5,775 bases of DNA. Origin: Pseudomonadota bacterium (GTDB lineage: Bacteria; Pseudomonadota; Gammaproteobacteria; Acidithiobacillales; Acidithiobacillaceae). A program made the translations under genes and the position numbers. The notes under the pieces were generated by a model. The model worked only from the letters and a program-made list of their open reading frames with translations. It did not search any database and was not told the origin of the DNA. Positions 5,420-5,775 of the stretch are shown piece by piece (position 1 is the first letter of the stretch; each line of letters starts with the position of its first letter). The DNA is taken from positions 1 through 5,775 of the forward strand of contig JAKAVW010000210.1 of assembly GCA_021827445.1 (NCBI GenBank). Direction: 5' to 3'.

Positions 5420-5775
5420 CTCCTTGTCTTTGGGTTTATAGGGGCGTGTCGGAAGCACTACGGCCCCGTAATGGGTGGCCAGATCCTGATAGCTGCGATT
5501 GATCTGCGGCTCATAGCGAGACGCCTTCGTAACGGCTGCTTTGAGGTTGTCGGGGACCAGCAGTACGGGGGCTCCGCCAAAATACCGTAGCGCCCGCACA
5601 TGGGACCCCAGGAAGTCGCTGAGGCTCTGGCTCCATGCGGCTTCGCAATAGGTATAGCTGGATGCCCCCAGCACCGCTACAAAGATCTGGGCCTGGCGAA
5701 TCTCGCCGGTGCCGGGGTCAATGACTGGCACCGTGGGGCCGGCATAATCAATAAAGAGCTTGTCACCAGCCAAAT
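5420..5775 (-). pseudogene. istA: IS21 transposase IstA, catalytic-core fragment
   Basis: About 118 codons on the minus strand match the DDE core of IS21-type IstA. They read GDKLFIDYAGPTVPV with the first catalytic Asp, a helix/strand core with FVAVLGASSYTYCEA, then PVLLVPDNLKAAV with the second Asp, and QDLATHYGAVVLPTRPYKPKDK. Homology stops there, just before the usual KVE that carries the third catalytic residue (Glu). The frame then runs on through unrelated DNA and into the CRISPR repeats to 5207, which is not native protein. The N-terminal HTH part lies outside the window; the codon at 5771-5773 is TTG within an already open frame, so it is not a true start. Without the Glu, the C-terminal domain and istB, it cannot transpose by itself. 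Confidence 0.8.

Larger units (their letters stand above)
5383..5775 (-). mobile_element. IS21-family relic, probably internally deleted
   Basis: The minus-strand istA homology runs in from the right edge and ends at about 5420-5423. Directly beyond it lie two copies of GTGCAATCT (5384-5392 and 5403-5411), each followed by a short TG-containing match. IS21-family ends carry such repeated short motifs within long terminal repeats and finish with the dinucleotide TG/CA. Here TGTGCAATCT starts at 5383. The simplest reading is that an internal deletion fused the middle of istA to the other end of the element, removing the rest of istA and istB. The boundary at 5383 is an inference. Confidence 0.45.

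Overview
The window looks like an accessory, insertion-sequence-rich segment of a proteobacterial genome. An Acidithiobacillus-like or related gammaproteobacterial host is a guess, based on the moderately high GC, the copper-binding protein tail and the IS types; nothing in the window fixes the species. Its centrepiece is a compact, single-effector type V CRISPR locus. A 596-residue Cas12 protein (positions 2985-4775) is followed 141 bp later by a small array of 37-nt repeats (4917 to about 5310). Size, layout and a degenerate RuvC site point to type V-M (Cas12m, formerly V-U1), whose studied members bind DNA and silence it without cutting.

Layout from left to right: the tail of a CusF-type copper-binding domain (1-138); a small secreted protein of unknown function (260-565); a decayed IS200-type element with a frameshifted Y1 transposase on the minus strand (about 566-1108); a fragment of a phospholipase D-like (HKD) protein cut at both ends by insertion sequences (about 1110-1430); a complete IS66-family element with 13-bp terminal inverted repeats and a near-perfect 8-bp target duplication (1431-2922), whose transposase carries three single-base deletions; the cas12 gene; its leader and array; and, on the minus strand running off the right edge, a truncated IS21-family istA with repeated end sequences (about 5383-5775).

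How the parts work together: cas12 and the array are on the same strand, and the leader contains a plausible extended -10 promoter whose predicted start falls on the first base of the first repeat. The degenerate last repeat marks the leader-distal end. The repeat RNA can form a hairpin and possibly a pseudoknot handle. No cas1, cas2 or cas4 and no obvious tracrRNA anti-repeat is visible. Two of the three RuvC catalytic acidic residues are replaced in the effector (His290 and Lys538), so it is probably an RNA-guided DNA binder or silencer and not a nuclease. IS66 landed only 62 bp upstream of the cas12 start, so it may have altered the expression of cas12.

Several transposase genes differ from an intact frame by 1-2 bases, often in short homopolymer runs. 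This is either true decay or sequencing error, and the raw reads would tell. The cas12 frame itself is intact.
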